DNA of 64,000 bases, taken from positions 248,001 to 312,000 of the forward strand of contig DISM01000004.1 in assembly GCA_002421805.1 (NCBI GenBank), given 5' to 3'. The position numbers were made by a program, and so were the translations under genes. Under the pieces are notes generated by a model. The model was not told where the DNA came from. It searched no databases and saw nothing but the letters and a program-made list of their open reading frames with translations. This document shows, piece by piece, positions 31,593-39,402 of this stretch. Source of the DNA: Candidatus Omnitrophica bacterium UBA6210 (lineage in GTDB: Bacteria > Omnitrophota > Gorgyraeia > Velamenicoccales > Velamenicoccaceae). Numbering within the stretch: the first letter of the stretch is position 1; each line of letters opens with the position of its first letter.

Positions 31593-31624
31593 AGGCATCC
31601 CCGGCTTTTAAGCCGGGGATGCCT
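31593..31624. repeat. Perfect palindrome sharing a core with 58136-58153
   Basis: Arms AGGCATCCCCGGCTT and AAGCCGGGGATGCCT (15 bases each) around TT. The core CCCGGCTTTTAAGCCGGG is identical to the palindrome at 58136-58153. It follows the PfkB gene stop by 10 bases and could act as a strong 3' hairpin, but has no T run. Confidence 0.88.
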
Positions 31625-31633
31625 GTGTCTTGA

Positions 31634-32536
31634 TCAACACACCGAAGCGATCGTTTTCAGATGGCGATACCTGCGGGCGATGTCCCGGCTTGTCACGCGG
31701 CAGCTGCGCTCCACGCCGAAACCTTCCACATTGAATGAAGCCATGATCGTGCCGTAGGTGATCGCTTTTTTGATGGCGATCGCGTTGATCTTGCGGCGGC
31801 TCGCCAGATACCCCATGAAGCCGCCGGCAAAAGTATCGCCGGCCCCCGTCGGGTCCACGACTTTTTCCACCGGATAAGCCGGAAGGCAATAGAGAAAATC
31901 CTTGCAGAAGACGATGACGCCGTGTTCCCCTTTTTTGATGACGACAATGGGCGCGCCCATGCGGCGCAGCGCCCTGGCCGCCGCGAAGAGGTTCGTTTCT
32001 CCGGAAAGACTGCGGGCCTCCGCATCGTTGGCGACGAAAATATGCACTTCCTTGAGCAGCTGAACGAGAGACCTCCTCTTGTGGTCAATCCAATAATTCA
32101 TGCTGTCCAGGCCCACGAGACGAGGGGCATGCATGTGCGACAACAGGTGCTTCTGGATATCGGGGTCGACATTCGCCAGAAAAATATTATCGATCGACCT
32201 CTGGTGTTCGGCGATCCGCGGTTTGAAAACAGAAAGCACGCCCAGCTCGGTACTCAAGGTCAAGGCGGTATTCAGGTCGCCGTGATACTCCCCCTCCCAG
32301 CGGAACGTCCGTCCTTTCTCGACAATCAAAGACGTCAGGATCACGCCTTTGCGGCGCAGGAATTCCATGTGCCTCTTGGGAAAATCGGAACCGACGATGG
32401 CGACAAGGTTCACCTGCGTGAAATGGTGCGCGCCCATGGAAAAATGTACGGCAGACCCTCCCAGCATCTCACGGCGGGCGCCCGAAGGCGTCCGGACCGT
32501 ATCCAAAGCCGTTGTGCCCAAAACAAGGATGCTCAT
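31634..32536 (-). CDS. PfkB-family carbohydrate/nucleoside kinase
   Basis: 300 residues from ATG at 32536 (AAAGGAGAAAAATTA upstream). Starts SILVLGTTALDTVRTPSG, with GSAVHFSMGAHHFTQVNLVA as N-terminal PfkB element and VVDPTGAGDTFAGGFMGYLA as the C-terminal signature with the catalytic Asp in GAGD. Substrate unknown; the N-terminus and GTTALDT resemble adenosine/cytidine-kinase-like members more than fructokinases. Confidence 0.9.
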   Translation of the reverse strand: MSILVLGTTALDTVRTPSGARREMLGGSAVHFSMGAHHFTQVNLVAIVGSDFPKRHMEFLRRKGVILTSLIVEKGRTFRWEGEYHGDLNTALTLSTELGVLSVFKPRIAEHQRSIDNIFLANVDPDIQKHLLSHMHAPRLVGLDSMNYWIDHKRRSLVQLLKEVHIFVANDAEARSLSGETNLFAAARALRRMGAPIVVIKKGEHGVIVFCKDFLYCLPAYPVEKVVDPTGAGDTFAGGFMGYLASRRKINAIAIKKAITYGTIMASFNVEGFGVERSCRVTSRDIARRYRHLKTIASVC

Positions 32537-32562
32537 TAATTTTTCTCCTTTGAAAGACTGCC

Positions 32563-32823
32563 TCAATGATGCGTTTTCCGCTTAAATTTCAGCACCCAGC
32601 CGACGACCATGGAAAAAAGAATAATATTCACGATGCTATAGGTCTTAAAAACAATATCATCCGACCGCATGGCCGCAGGGAACATCAGGGCCAGGCACAC
32701 CCATACACCCAAGGCCCAGGACCGGCTGAAATCTTCGGCAGAGCGCCGTCTATGGATCTTGACGATCAAAGGAATGTTCCATAAAGGAAGAACCACGGCG
32801 GCGATCAGGGCTATCGTCTTCAT
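32563..32823 (-). CDS. Small three-helix membrane protein, SemiSWEET/PQ-loop-like
   Basis: 86 residues from ATG at 32823, overlapping the YkgJ-like gene by 4 bases. Three membrane segments (ALIAAVVLPLWNIPLIVKI, WALGVWVCLALMFPAA, YSIVNIILFSMVVGWVLKF). The stretch LPLWNIPLIVKIHRRRSAED resembles the PQ-loop motif after helix 1 of SemiSWEET sugar transporters (P-x-N-P...SAE). Size and topology fit a half-transporter that would dimerise. The canonical PQ is replaced by PLW, so the call is tentative. Confidence 0.6.
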   Translation of the reverse strand: MKTIALIAAVVLPLWNIPLIVKIHRRRSAEDFSRSWALGVWVCLALMFPAAMRSDDIVFKTYSIVNIILFSMVVGWVLKFKRKTHH

Positions 32824-33218
32824 GGTCTCCTCTTGCGCCTGCGGGCCGGGGCATGATGGCAAAGCTGGTGATAATACGGCGCCACCCGGCCGTCCTCAAG
32901 GGGAAACTCCCGGCAGTAACGGGGCCGGACCGGATAAATCCTGCAGCGCATGTCTTTGCCCTGGAAAACGCACCTTTTGTCCCTGACGACCGTTGAAAAG
33001 ACAAATCCCGACGGAAACCTCTTGTCCGCGCGCAGATAACGGAACCACGGCTTGACCGGGCCCAGCGGCTGCCTCTGGAGCCGCTTCAGGATCCGCGCCG
33101 CCTCGAACAGGTCGACCTCGACGCCATCGCGGCAACAACGCCCCAAGCCGCACGCGCGGCAAGCTACCTGATGCCGCATCTTATATCTCACCCTCGATGC
33201 CAACGTTGTCGGTTTCAT
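32820..33218 (-). CDS. YkgJ-family cysteine-cluster protein
   Basis: 132 residues. CRACGLGRCCRDGVEVDLFE at the front and CVFQGKDMRCRIYPVRPRYC later give the eight-cysteine pattern of the YkgJ/Fe-S-or-zinc cluster family. The C-terminus HHAPARRRKRRP is basic. Function of the family is not established. Coupled by overlap to the small membrane protein. Confidence 0.85.
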   Translation of the reverse strand: MKPTTLASRVRYKMRHQVACRACGLGRCCRDGVEVDLFEAARILKRLQRQPLGPVKPWFRYLRADKRFPSGFVFSTVVRDKRCVFQGKDMRCRIYPVRPRYCREFPLEDGRVAPYYHQLCHHAPARRRKRRP

Positions 33219-33222
33219 GAGA

Positions 33223-33633
33223 TCAGGTTAAAGGAACCTCCGTATATCCCTTCTCTCCAATGTTCATCATGGAGATCTTGGACGGCGCAATGACGATCAA
33301 GACGTAAGCCGGGTCCTGGGGCCCTGAAAAAAACTGCCTGAGCATCATCTGCTTATTCCACAGCTCTTCCTTTAACGCCTGATCCTGGCTGACGGAGGCC
33401 TTGCCTTCGATGCGGCAATGGCTGAGCTTCCTGTCGACGAAGCAGATCTCGACCTTGGGGTTCTTGGCGATCTGGCCGATCTTCTTTGCGGACGGGAACG
33501 TCGCAGCCAACAATTTGCCGTCATCTCCCAAAACAGGCATCATCGCCCTCACCCGCGGCTGGTCTGCATCGCACGTCGCCAGGTATCCCATCCCGGCCTC
33601 AAAGATCATTTGTCGGATAATGTCCATGGACAT
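33223..33633 (-). CDS. Pyridoxamine 5'-phosphate oxidase-like flavin protein
   Basis: 136 residues from ATG at 33633 (GGGAGGTATTC upstream). Split-barrel sequence GMGYLATCDADQPRVRAMMP, FPSAKKIGQIAKNPKVEICF and AYVLIVIAPSKISMMN match the general PNPOx-like FMN-binding family. Precise substrate unknown; not the PdxH enzyme. Confidence 0.85.
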   Translation of the reverse strand: MSMDIIRQMIFEAGMGYLATCDADQPRVRAMMPVLGDDGKLLAATFPSAKKIGQIAKNPKVEICFVDRKLSHCRIEGKASVSQDQALKEELWNKQMMLRQFFSGPQDPAYVLIVIAPSKISMMNIGEKGYTEVPLT

Positions 33634-33654
33634 GAATACCTCCCTTTTTTTAAA

Positions 33655-33770
33655 AACTCTAAACACTAAACTCTAAATCCTGAACAATCCAAAACTCCAA
33701 AACAAAAAACAAAAAAACCGTGTTTGGAACATTTGTGGGTCTGTTTAGAGTTCAGGATCTAACATTGCTG
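33655..33770. repeat. Degenerate CTAAACTCTAAA / GTTTAGAGTT simple repeats
   Basis: The gap upstream of the flavin protein gene holds ACTCTAAACACTAAACTCTA and, inverted ~70 bases later, GTTTAGAGTTCAGGATCTAA; ATCCTGAAC and GTTCAGGAT form a 9-base inverted pair. No gene. Confidence 0.6.
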
Positions 33771-34522
33771 GTAACCTGTATCAATTCCGCCGCGATCGCA
33801 ACGGCGATCTCTTCCGGCGACTCGGCGCCGATATCAAGACCGATAGGCGTATGCACCTGTTTGAGCCGTGCGGGACCAAAGCCCAGGCGGCGCATCTGGC
33901 CGAAGATATGCGCGATCTTGGCGCGGCTGCCGATCATCCCGATATAGGCGGCGCGGCTCTTCAAGGCAAAACGCAACGCGACGGCATCATGAAGATGGCC
34001 GTGTGTCACGATCACGATCGCCGTTGTCTGGTCGACCGCAGCCTTCGGCAGGGCGGTCTCATAAGGGCCGCAGATCACGCGGTCGGTATGAGGAAACCGG
34101 CTCCTGGAAGCATATTCCTTACGGTTATCGACGAGCGTCACCTCGTATCCCAAAAGCTTGGCTATCAAGGACAGGCTTAACCCGATATGGCCGCCTCCCG
34201 CGATAACGAGATGCCGGCGCGGAGAGACGACATCATAGTAAATACTGACCTCGCCGCCGCAAACCTGCAGCCCGTCGCCCTTCTTCAAGGAATAGCTTTT
34301 GAGAAACGATGTTTTCTTCTTTAAGGCGGCCAGCGCATCGCCGATCGCCAGCTTCTCGAGGCCGCCGCCGCCGACAGTACCGAAGGTTGCCGCATCCTCG
34401 CAGACAAGCATGCGCGCGCCGATCTTGCGGGGAGACGACCCCGAAGAGGCGACAACGGTTGCGACCACGCACGACCGGCCGCGACGCGAAATCTCAAGAA
34501 TCTTGTTGATTATCTCATGCAT
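33752..34522 (-). CDS. XdhC/CoxI-family molybdenum hydroxylase maturation protein
   Basis: 256 residues. VVATVVASSGSSPRKIGARM and TFGTVGGGGLEKLAIGDAL are the N-terminal XdhC domain; HLVIAGGGHIGLSLSLIAKL begins the Rossmann domain; YIGMIGSRAKIAHIFGQMRR and DIGAESPEEIAVAIAAELI are the C-terminal signatures. XdhC proteins bind and insert sulfurated molybdenum cofactor. The target is most likely the three-subunit hydroxylase at 35181-38790. Its ATG lies 17 bases from the divergent mocA-like ATG. Confidence 0.93.
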   Translation of the reverse strand: MHEIINKILEISRRGRSCVVATVVASSGSSPRKIGARMLVCEDAATFGTVGGGGLEKLAIGDALAALKKKTSFLKSYSLKKGDGLQVCGGEVSIYYDVVSPRRHLVIAGGGHIGLSLSLIAKLLGYEVTLVDNRKEYASRSRFPHTDRVICGPYETALPKAAVDQTTAIVIVTHGHLHDAVALRFALKSRAAYIGMIGSRAKIAHIFGQMRRLGFGPARLKQVHTPIGLDIGAESPEEIAVAIAAELIQVTSNVRS

Positions 34523-34533
34523 TGTCTTAGAAT
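34506..34533 (+). promoter_or_regulatory. Promoter of the mocA-like gene, leaderless transcript likely
   Basis: TTGATT (34506-34511), 16 bases, TAGAAT (34528-34533), then only 6 bases to the ATG at 34540. The -35 box lies inside the first codons of the divergent xdhC gene. No ribosome-binding site is seen. Confidence 0.6.
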
Positions 34534-34539
34534 GAACCT

Positions 34540-35139
34540 ATGGTTTCCTGTATTGTGCTTGCTGCAGGAGCCAGCAGCCGCTTCGGTTCTCCCAAACCCC
34601 TGGCCCGCATCCACTCCCGGCCGCTGATCGCGCTCCTATCGGAACAGTTGCTCAAAACGCAGCTGGAGGAGATCCTTGTCGTCCTCGGCGCCGATGCCGA
34701 CGCGATACGCCCTTGCGTCTGCAGCGATCCCCGGATCAAATGCGTTTTCAATGAAAGCTTTAAGCGCGGGCAGACGTCATCGTTCAAAAAAGGTTTGCAA
34801 GCCATTTCTGGCGAAGCCGACGGCGTCCTCTTGCTTCCGGCCGATGTGCCCTTCGTCAGGCCGGAAACCATCAACACGATCATCGAAACCTTCTCAAAGA
34901 ATCCTTTTTCGATTTTGGTGCCGACCTACAAAGGCCAGGGAGGCCATCCGCCTGTTTTCTCGAAAACCCTTTTTGCGGAATTCGGAAAACTGAGCGACGA
35001 AGCGCCCCTCTCGACCGTTCAACAGATCCACGCCTCCGAGATCCTCAGGCTCCCTGTCTCCGACGAAGGGATCCTCCTGTCCTTCAATACGCCCCAGGAA
35101 TTTGAAAAGATCAGAAAAAAAATCCCCCTCGCCGGCTGA
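34540..35139 (+). CDS. MobA/MocA-like nucleotidyltransferase (molybdenum cofactor cytidylyltransferase type)
   Basis: 199 residues. VSCIVLAAGASSRFGSPKPL is the nucleotide-binding signature of MobA-like transferases; LLLPADVPFVRPETINTII contains the metal-binding Asp region and GQGGHPPVFSKTLFAEF the later motif. Such enzymes make the cytosine dinucleotide form of the molybdenum cofactor used by xanthine-dehydrogenase-like hydroxylases. Position between XdhC and the hydroxylase genes supports that role. Plus strand, divergent from xdhC. Confidence 0.9.
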   Translation: MVSCIVLAAGASSRFGSPKPLARIHSRPLIALLSEQLLKTQLEEILVVLGADADAIRPCVCSDPRIKCVFNESFKRGQTSSFKKGLQAISGEADGVLLLPADVPFVRPETINTIIETFSKNPFSILVPTYKGQGGHPPVFSKTLFAEFGKLSDEAPLSTVQQIHASEILRLPVSDEGILLSFNTPQEFEKIRKKIPLAG

Positions 35140-35180
35140 CCCTTTTTGCATTGACCGCACGCCAGCCGCCGCGTCCTGTC

Positions 35181-37493
35181 CTACGTTTTGTTCTCATTGT
35201 CTTTCAACGCCGCCAGGATCTTCTGCGGCGTGATCGGCAAGTCCTTGATCTGGATGCCGACGGCGTCGTGGATCGCGTTGGCAATGGCCGCGGCCGTCGG
35301 TAACAGCGATGCCTCGCCCATCCCCTTGGCGCCGAACGGCCCCTGGGGGTCGTTGGTCTCGATAAAAACGGACTCGATCGGGATCATCTCTGTGGAACGC
35401 GGGATGCGGTATTTGGAAAAAAGAGGATTGACGACGCGGCCCTCTTTAAATTTCAAATCTTCGTAGAGCGTATACCCCAGCCCCATCACGATCGACCCTT
35501 CGATCTGCCCGTGAACGCTTGCCGGATTGATGGGATAACCGATATCATGGACGTCGTACATCTTCAAGACCTTCACCTGCCCCGTCTTTGTATTGACCTC
35601 CACTTCAGCGATCTGGGCCTCAAAACCGTAACTACCGGAAATATTCCCCTCTCCGGTGCGAAAATCAACAGGGGTCGTTTTAGGATTGTAGTTACCGCGT
35701 CCGATGATCAGGCGCCCGTAGTTGAAGGAATAGCACAGGATGACTGCCTGGTCGAAAGACAGAAGGGCCCGCCCGCTCTCCCTGGCGACAACCTGCTCGT
35801 CTTTAATGTCCAGCCCCTGAATATCGAGCTTTAACTCTTGCGCGACGACCTCCAGGATCTGACGCTTGGCGTCGGTGGCGGCGTTCTTGGTGGCATTGCC
35901 GGAGATAAACGTAACGCGGCTGGCAAAACTCCCTGTGTCAAAAGGCGTTATCTCGGTATCAGCCGCCTTGATACGGACCCTCTCATAGGCCACCCCGAGC
36001 TCATGCGCCGCGATCTGTGCCATGGCCGTGTCCGAACCCTGGCCCGTATCCGCAGCACCCGTAAAAAGATACACCGAACCATCCTCCTCCACCTTGATAA
36101 TGGAGCCGGCGGACTCGTGCGATTTATACATCTTGGAACCCATGACGTCCGCCGCGATACCGATGCCGATACCGCGGAACACCCCGGGGGCCGTCTCTTT
36201 TTTGACGCCGTACTTCTCTTTCCAGCCGGAAATCTCGGCCGCCTTCCTGATGCAATCCTTAAGGCCGTTGGAAGAAAGGATCATCTTATTAACCGTTGTC
36301 ATGTTCGGGTCCGTCGCGTTTTTCAGACGGAACTCGACAGGGTCCATACCGATGCCTCGCGCCAGCATGTCCATGTGCGACTCGATGGCAAAACCGGACT
36401 GCACGCCGCCGAAACCGCGGATGGCCCCGGAGATCGGATTATTTGTATAGACGCGGGAACCGAAAAGTCTGATATTCTTAAACTTGTAAACCATCATGAA
36501 CCGCATGATCGCCGCCGCAATGACCGTCGGACCGTAACTGCAATAGGCGCCGCCGTCGGCAATCACCTCGCCGGTGATCGCCGTGACGGTCCCGTCTTTT
36601 TTAACGCCCGATTTCAGCTTGTAGATCATCGGATGCTTGCGGCGCGTAAAGGAAAATACCTCCTCGCGGTTGCACATCATCTTGACCGGCAAACCACCGC
36701 TCTTTTTGGATAACAGACACGCGCAAAAATCCATAGGGAACATCTCGAGCTTGCCGCCGAACCCGCCGCCGACGTTCAACTTGATAACGCGGACATCCGC
36801 TTCCTGCATCTTGAGCGTCTTGGCCATGGCCTCGCGGATCTTAAAAGGCGCCTGTGTCGATGACCAAAGGGTGATCCTGTCTGTGGATAATTCATATTGC
36901 CCGATGGAAACGTGAGGTTCCAGCGCCGCGTGCGCCGCGCTCTGCAGGTAAAAAACATCCTCGCGCACATAGTCTGATTCCTTGAGGGCGCGATCGGGGT
37001 CACCGAAACACGTGGGCATCATGACCCCGATATTATTCATCGCCGTATGGATCGCCGGCGCCCCCGGTTTCATCGCCTCGACCGAGCTGAACACCGCCGG
37101 CAGGATCTCGTAGTGAACATCGATAAGAGACAGGGCTTTCTGGGCCGTCTCTTCATCTATGGCGGCGACCGCGGCAACCTCATCGCCGATATAACGGACT
37201 TTTTCAAATTCCAAAGGGAACTGGTCGACGGTGTAAGGAAAGAAAAACTCATTGGAGCCGAACTTGATCTTCGGAGTGTCCTCGGCCGTCACGACCGCAC
37301 GGACGCCGGGAAGCTTTTCGGCTTTGCTTGTGTCGATCTTGACGATCCGGGCGTGCGCATGCGGGCTGCGCAGCATCTTGCCGACAAGCATACCGGGGAG
37401 CTTGAGATCAAAAACATACGTCGCCTCCCCCGCCACCTTCTGGCGGGCATCGATGCGGGGCACGCTTTTTCCTACCGGGCTCGTCGTCTTCAT
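35181..37493 (-). CDS. Molybdenum hydroxylase large (catalytic) subunit, xanthine dehydrogenase family
   Basis: 770 residues from ATG at 37493, overlapping the Fe-S subunit stop as ATGA. RIDARQKVAGEATYVFDLKL and MLVGKMLRSPHAHARIVKID open the aldehyde oxidase/xanthine dehydrogenase a/b hammerhead; VIKLNVGGGFGGKLEMFPMD and NPISGAIRGFGGVQSGFAIE bind the molybdopterin; FGAKGMGEASLLPTAAAIAN contains the conserved catalytic Glu motif near the C-terminus. Substrate (purine, aldehyde, nicotinate or other) cannot be read from the sequence. Works with the FAD and [2Fe-2S] subunits encoded upstream. Confidence 0.94.
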   Translation of the reverse strand: MKTTSPVGKSVPRIDARQKVAGEATYVFDLKLPGMLVGKMLRSPHAHARIVKIDTSKAEKLPGVRAVVTAEDTPKIKFGSNEFFFPYTVDQFPLEFEKVRYIGDEVAAVAAIDEETAQKALSLIDVHYEILPAVFSSVEAMKPGAPAIHTAMNNIGVMMPTCFGDPDRALKESDYVREDVFYLQSAAHAALEPHVSIGQYELSTDRITLWSSTQAPFKIREAMAKTLKMQEADVRVIKLNVGGGFGGKLEMFPMDFCACLLSKKSGGLPVKMMCNREEVFSFTRRKHPMIYKLKSGVKKDGTVTAITGEVIADGGAYCSYGPTVIAAAIMRFMMVYKFKNIRLFGSRVYTNNPISGAIRGFGGVQSGFAIESHMDMLARGIGMDPVEFRLKNATDPNMTTVNKMILSSNGLKDCIRKAAEISGWKEKYGVKKETAPGVFRGIGIGIAADVMGSKMYKSHESAGSIIKVEEDGSVYLFTGAADTGQGSDTAMAQIAAHELGVAYERVRIKAADTEITPFDTGSFASRVTFISGNATKNAATDAKRQILEVVAQELKLDIQGLDIKDEQVVARESGRALLSFDQAVILCYSFNYGRLIIGRGNYNPKTTPVDFRTGEGNISGSYGFEAQIAEVEVNTKTGQVKVLKMYDVHDIGYPINPASVHGQIEGSIVMGLGYTLYEDLKFKEGRVVNPLFSKYRIPRSTEMIPIESVFIETNDPQGPFGAKGMGEASLLPTAAAIANAIHDAVGIQIKDLPITPQKILAALKDNENKT

Positions 37494-37960
37494 GGTGTCT
37501 TCTTCATCTTTCGGGCCGCAGATAAAACGGCGTTGACAATGCGCACATACCCCGTGCAACGGCAGAGATTGCCATCCAAGGCATGGACAACTTCGTCTTG
37601 CGTCGGAGAAGGATGGGCGTCCAACAGGGATTTGGACGCCAGGATCATGCCCGGTGTGCAGAACCCGCACTGGACAGCGCCCTCGTCGATGAACGCCTGC
37701 TGGATGGGATGCAGGTCTTTCTGCCCCAATCCTTCGATGGTCGTGATCTTGCGGCCCTCGGCCTCAACGGTCAACATCAGGCAGGACAAGACGTTCTTTC
37801 CATCCGCGAGCACCGTGCAGACGCCGCAATCACCCTCCAGGCAGCTGTATTTCGTGCCCAGGAACCCCAGGCGATCGCGCAACGTCTCGATCAAAAGCTC
37901 GCCGTCGGGCACATCCAGACAAAAAACCTTACCGTTGACATCCAGGGTTACGGTTTTCAT
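37490..37960 (-). CDS. Molybdenum hydroxylase [2Fe-2S] subunit
   Basis: 156 residues from ATG at 37960 (ATGA overlap with the FAD subunit). Plant-type ferredoxin cluster CLEGDCGVCTVLADGKNVLSC followed by the helical second cluster domain CGFCTPGM...LCRCTGY. Relays electrons from molybdenum to FAD. Confidence 0.95.
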   Translation of the reverse strand: MKTVTLDVNGKVFCLDVPDGELLIETLRDRLGFLGTKYSCLEGDCGVCTVLADGKNVLSCLMLTVEAEGRKITTIEGLGQKDLHPIQQAFIDEGAVQCGFCTPGMILASKSLLDAHPSPTQDEVVHALDGNLCRCTGYVRIVNAVLSAARKMKKTP

Positions 37961-38790
37961 GCTTTTTTGAATTTGTCGATCAATGATTCCAAATCGGCGC
38001 AGAGACAATGCAGGCGGTAATCATCAAGCTTGCCCTGTTCTAGATCGCGGCGAAGGACATCCGCTGCCTCATCGGCTTTCCACTCTGTGACCTTCTTGGT
38101 CTCAAAATAAGACGCCACACCCGTCAGGCGCACGGGCCGGGAAAGCGTCGTATTAACGATACACCGCACGTCTTTGACCCCACCTGCCTGCCGCCTGGCC
38201 GCAAAGGCCATAGCGACAAGAGGCAAGTCCACTTCCATGGTCTGCGTGTGGCGGAAATAGACCCCTGTCAGGCCGCTCTTCGGCAAAAGGACCTCTGTCA
38301 CGATACCCCGGGCCTCCGGACCTGTCAGAGAAAGGAAGTCTTCTACGCTTAATGTCTTTTTTGCCTTGTCCCCGGCCCAGGCCACCTTGGCGCCGAGCGC
38401 CATGAGAACGGATGGCAGGTCGACCCAGAAGAAACGGCTTGCCACGTTGCCGCCGATCGTCGCCATATGCCGCAAAGGCGTAGTCGCGACACAGGCTGCG
38501 GCCCCGGCCAAAGACGCAAAATGCTCCCCAACGACGGGAGACGACGCGACTTCGGCCAGCGTCGTCATGCTGCCGATCGTCACTTCCTTTGCCGCATCCC
38601 TTATTCCATGCAAGGACGCGATCTTCCTTAAGCCGATGACATCCGTCGGATACGCAGCGGTTTTTTTAAGGGTATTCAACACAAATGTCCCGCCACCCAA
38701 CAGAAGCGGCTTCTTGGACTTGTGTAAAAGCGCCAGCGCCTCGTCAACACCAACAGGTGCGTGATAACGGAAATCCTTTAATATCGGCAT
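37957..38790 (-). CDS. Molybdenum hydroxylase FAD-binding subunit
   Basis: 277 residues. FRYHAPVGVDEALALLHKSK and PLLLGGGTFVLNTLKKTAAY carry the FAD pyrophosphate loop; AAACVATTPLRHMATIGGNV ASRF is the CoxM-family TIGGN motif; the C-terminal CO-dehydrogenase flavoprotein domain follows. First gene of the three-subunit operon, starting from the promoter at 38828. Confidence 0.94.
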   Translation of the reverse strand: MPILKDFRYHAPVGVDEALALLHKSKKPLLLGGGTFVLNTLKKTAAYPTDVIGLRKIASLHGIRDAAKEVTIGSMTTLAEVASSPVVGEHFASLAGAAACVATTPLRHMATIGGNVASRFFWVDLPSVLMALGAKVAWAGDKAKKTLSVEDFLSLTGPEARGIVTEVLLPKSGLTGVYFRHTQTMEVDLPLVAMAFAARRQAGGVKDVRCIVNTTLSRPVRLTGVASYFETKKVTEWKADEAADVLRRDLEQGKLDDYRLHCLCADLESLIDKFKKA

Positions 38791-38827
38791 ATATCCATAA
38801 CCTCATCCATGCGTACGCCTCACAAAA

Positions 38828-38856
38828 ACAAAAGAATTATAACAGAAATCACCCTC
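38828..38856 (-). promoter_or_regulatory. Promoter of the molybdenum hydroxylase operon
   Basis: On the minus strand TTTTCA, a 17-base spacer, and a perfect TATAAT just downstream of the mogA-like gene and ~38 bases before the FAD-subunit ATG. The -35 box overlaps the hairpin at 38853-38878. Confidence 0.5.
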
Positions 38857-38878
38857 GATGAAAACGACATTGAGGGTC
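38853..38878 (-). terminator. Hairpin after the mogA-like gene
   Basis: ACCCTC-g-ATG...CAT-t-GAGGGT forms a 10-base stem with one wobble, 6 bases after the stop. Read on the minus strand it is followed by TGATTTCTGTTATAATTCTT, a weak T-rich tract. Confidence 0.45.
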
Positions 38879-38883
38879 CGCCG

Positions 38884-39402
38884 CTAGGCGTGCCCTTCGC
38901 CCCTCGCCATGTCCAAGGCATGGGGAACAAGATCAGCAACGGCCTCAAAAGACTCAGCCGCGCCCTTGGGACTCCCGGGAAGATTGATGATAAGTGTCCG
39001 GCCCCTCAAGCCGCAAACCCCGCGCGACAAGACGGCACGGGCCGTCTTGGCGGCACCCTTGGCGCGGATCCATTCGGCCAAACCAGGCGCTTCCTTGTCG
39101 AGAACGGACCGCGTGGCCTCCGGCGTGACATCCCGCGGGCCCAGACCCGTCCCTCCCGTCGTAAAAACGACGTCAGCCTTCGATGCATCGGCATAGCCCT
39201 TCAATAAACCGACGATCTTCGACGAGTCATCCGCCACGATCTCGCAAGAAACGATGTCCGCCCCGAGCGCTTCCAGGAGCCCTTTCAAAACAGGGCCGCT
39301 CTTGTCCTGCTTCGAACCGGAAGCGCAAGAATCGCTGACCGTGACAACCGCCACCCTGCAACCCGTCCACATCGCATCCTTAGCCGTCTTGTACCCCATC
39401 AT
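38884..39402 (-). CDS. mog: Molybdopterin adenylyltransferase-like protein (MogA/MoaB family)
   Basis: 172 residues (ATG 39402; ATG 39372 would shorten it by ten). VAVVTVSDSCASGSKQDKSG, VVFTTGGTGLGPRDVTPEAT and LIINLPGSPKGAAESFEAVA are the MogA/MoaB signatures, the middle one binding molybdopterin. It activates molybdopterin for metal insertion. Placement directly upstream of the molybdenum hydroxylase operon fits. Overlaps the AsmA-like gene stop by 4 bases. Confidence 0.92.
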   Translation of the reverse strand: MMGYKTAKDAMWTGCRVAVVTVSDSCASGSKQDKSGPVLKGLLEALGADIVSCEIVADDSSKIVGLLKGYADASKADVVFTTGGTGLGPRDVTPEATRSVLDKEAPGLAEWIRAKGAAKTARAVLSRGVCGLRGRTLIINLPGSPKGAAESFEAVADLVPHALDMARGEGHA

